Translations under genes and position numbers: made by a program
Assembly (NCBI GenBank): GCA_903928685.1
Contig: CAIYRS010000093.1
Span: 1 to 44,058 of the forward strand
Direction: 5' to 3'
Origin: an uncultured Methylococcaceae bacterium
GTDB taxonomy: Bacteria; Pseudomonadota; Gammaproteobacteria; Methylococcales; Methylomonadaceae
Length of the DNA: 44,058 bases
Part shown: positions 42,182 to 44,058 of the stretch, in pieces
Numbering within the stretch: the stretch's first letter is position 1
Layout of the letters: every line of letters begins with the position of its first letter
The notes under the pieces: model-generated
Told to the model about the DNA's origin: nothing
Databases searched by the model: none
Seen by the model: the letters and a program-made list of their open reading frames with translations, nothing else

Positions 42182-44058
42182 GGCGCTCAATCTCCACAGT
42201 TTGCCGAACAACCAAGCTGTCGCCCCATAAGGCTGATATTTGGATAGACCGCGTCATGCCCCTAAATGTATCGCCGCCATCGTCAATCTCCAGCAGCTCA
42301 TTCAATGGCAGAATACCCAACGTCGGCTCAACGGGCATCACAAACGGGATAAGCTCAACAGCACCTGCCTCCGCTAAGATGCTTTCGCCAGCCATCCGGC
42401 AAGCATCGATATGTGTCAGTAATGGGTTAATCTTAGTCGGCGCAAGCACATCACCCGCCGTGCCTTGCCGCTTAACCAACGCCCCCACGCCAACCGACTC
42501 ACCAGCCACATAAACGCCATTGTAATCCGGCTTTTTATCCGATTCGCCACCTAAAAACACCATGACATCAACGGGGATTTGCGCGTATGGCGTAGCCGCT
42601 GCCCAATTCCACGGGAGCACGGGATAACGTTTAGCCAAAGAAACAGACTTAGCAGCAGGCGCACTAGCAACCACACCGCCCACACCATCGGCAATTTGCA
42701 ACAACCGTCCCATTGGCGCACCGCGATAATTCCACGCGCCTGCTAGCACCAGCCAATCCGTCAACTGCCAATCCACTGACCACCCTGTATTCAACACTGC
42801 TAAATCAGCAATCTGATTAGCCAGCACATCACTGGCATTACTGTCATCAGTAATCGGAGCAAACGGCTCAGCAAGATAAGCTGATAATGACCGCCCTTTA
42901 ATAGTAATGCTGCTATTACCAAACTCACGTGGCGTGCTGCGTCCTTCAACGATAAAATCCCACCACTCACCATTAACTATCACGCGTATTTCACGTGGAT
43001 TGCCACCAGTGTCCGGTTTGACCAAATCAAGCTGGCGGTGAGTCTTGAGCGTTGCTGTAAACGACCATGCCCAGCTATCAACATCCCCAGTGATATTAAC
43101 ACTCAAGACATCCAATAAGATCATCTCTGGCAAACGATAAACCGCAACCTCATTAACTATCACGTATGCCCTCTGCTTTTTGATAAACGGCAAAATCGGC
43201 CACGGGCAGCCGATTAACTTAAAGACTAAAATGGTTTGTTTACCATTAACCCATACAGGCTTTTGGCAGCCAAAAACCAAATCTGTTGACCAGTATTTAG
43301 GCGGTATAACAAATGGCACAATAGGCTTATTAACCACCCAAGGCACACTTGCTGCCTGCCACACGATAACATCAAGCTGCTGTAGCAATGCCGCCGCACC
43401 AGAACTATCAACTGCCATCTTTAAACCCAGTTTAATCGCCTTTTGAAAAGTGATTAAACCGCTATTAAATTTAGCGATCGGGCAGTACCAATCAGACGAT
43501 AATGACTGCAATGTAATAGATGGTAGCTGCCAAACCAGCACATCAGCAGCAAATTTAGCCGCAGGTGATTGATAAACGGTGCTTAATGCAGATGCAATTT
43601 GTTGCTGCCGATACTGCCAATTAACCAAAAAACCAGTAGCAATAATCGGCGGCAAATACCAATCGACATAAGCCACAGCATCTATAGTATCTGTATCTTG
43701 CCAACTAAAGTCACAAATAGGTGATAACGACAAGGGTTGCTGCCAATCGCCTTGTATTTCTGTAGTCAGCACAGATGGCGCAATGGCAAATATTGATTTA
43801 ATCACCGAGCCAATGCCACGCGATACATCTGGATCATAATCGGCCGTTGCCGTACAAATAACATCATCAACAAAAAAACTGATAACCGCATTAGCAACTG
43901 AACGTACTGAAACAGCTACAGACGATACAACCGCATCATCAGTCGTTATCTCAACAGCCGCATTAAAAACAGCAGGCGTACTTTGCGGGTTAAAATTTAA
44001 CTCAACTGACCGCCCAGAGCGCAGCTCATAAAGCCGCGTAAACAGCAAATCTATATTA
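42174..44058 (-). CDS. Large phage tail/baseplate-like protein (5' end outside window)
   Basis: About 627 codons are visible on the minus strand; the frame stays open to the window edge (N-I-D-L-L-F at the edge), so the true start may be outside. The early part (about 15-60) has VELNFNPQSTPAVFNAAVEITTDD and a Val/Ser-rich beta region. The middle (about 100-250) is unusually rich in Trp and repeats units such as DWQQPLSLSP and DWYLPPII. The late part (about 320-450) has NGEWWDFIVEGRSTPREFGNSSITIKGRSLSAYLAEP, which resembles baseplate hub or tail-tip proteins of Mu-like and B3-like transposable phages. Followed by two small genes and a tail-fibre-like gene. The family is inferred from context. 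Confidence 0.6.
   Translation of the reverse strand, partial: NIDLLFTRLYELRSGRSVELNFNPQSTPAVFNAAVEITTDDAVVSSVAVSVRSVANAVISFFVDDVICTATADYDPDVSRGIGSVIKSIFAIAPSVLTTEIQGDWQQPLSLSPICDFSWQDTDTIDAVAYVDWYLPPIIATGFLVNWQYRQQQIASALSTVYQSPAAKFAADVLVWQLPSITLQSLSSDWYCPIAKFNSGLITFQKAIKLGLKMAVDSSGAAALLQQLDVIVWQAASVPWVVNKPIVPFVIPPKYWSTDLVFGCQKPVWVNGKQTILVFKLIGCPWPILPFIKKQRAYVIVNEVAVYRLPEMILLDVLSVNITGDVDSWAWSFTATLKTHRQLDLVKPDTGGNPREIRVIVNGEWWDFIVEGRSTPREFGNSSITIKGRSLSAYLAEPFAPITDDSNASDVLANQIADLAVLNTGWSVDWQLTDWLVLAGAWNYRGAPMGRLLQIADGVGGVVASAPAAKSVSLAKRYPVLPWNWAAATPYAQIPVDVMVFLGGESDKKPDYNGVYVAGESVGVGALVKRQGTAGDVLAPTKINPLLTHIDACRMAGESILAEAGAVELIPFVMPVEPTLGILPLNELLEIDDGGDTFRGMTRSIQISALWGDSLVVRQTVEIERRG

Overview
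This window looks like chromosome of a gammaproteobacterium of moderate to low GC. The block ruvC-ruvA-ruvB-ybgC-tolQRAB-pal-cpoB-queE-queC, the dapC/dapD/dapE cluster with yffB next to dapE, a GlrK/QseE-like kinase with a QseG-like lipoprotein gene, and hemJ all fit that class. The mix with Uma2, DUF29, a methylamine-utilization-type cupredoxin and a sulfotransferase/glycosyltransferase locus suggests a Methylococcales (methanotroph) relative. That placement is inference: no methane-oxidation gene is present here.

Layout. 1-1372: the 3' part of an ATP-grasp gene and a secreted barrel-like protein. 1389-5883 (minus): a four-gene signalling operon of a GlrK/QseE-like kinase that has lost its phospho-acceptor histidine, a small lipoprotein, an intact histidine kinase and an OmpR-type regulator. 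6258-9071 (minus): a large multi-PAS orphan kinase. 9253-14814 (minus): the succinylase-branch lysine/diaminopimelate cluster (dapC, dapD, dapE) with DUF29, Uma2, DUF1456, a small acidic protein and yffB between them. 14823-16124 (minus): an M48 lipoprotein protease and HemJ. 16394-19885 (plus): an outer-membrane barrel, a periplasmic cupredoxin-like protein and a membrane class III adenylate cyclase. 19769-20479 (minus): a TlpA-like thioredoxin whose reading frame runs into the cyclase gene. 20606-26857 (minus): six tightly packed glycosyltransferase and sulfotransferase genes, probably for a sulfated surface glycan. 26977-30206 (plus): serA, serB and a PhyH-type dioxygenase. 30207-30593: a gene-free, highly structured repeat-like element. 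30594-40225 (plus): ruvCAB, ybgC, tol-pal and queEC. 40230-40397: a tRNA-Lys with a strong promoter and a terminator. 40497-44058 (minus): the end of a phage-like region with tail genes, whose boundary carries paired 17-bp direct repeats.

How the genes work together. The ruvCAB genes process Holliday junctions. Tol-Pal with CpoB handles envelope constriction. QueE and QueC make preQ0 for queuosine. The dap genes supply meso-diaminopimelate and lysine. SerA and SerB are two of the three steps to serine. The most unusual items are the kinase operon at 1389-5883, the barrel/cupredoxin/cyclase triad, the glycan-sulfation locus with a glycosyltransferase carrying a sulfotransferase-like extra domain, and the repeat-marked edge of the phage region.
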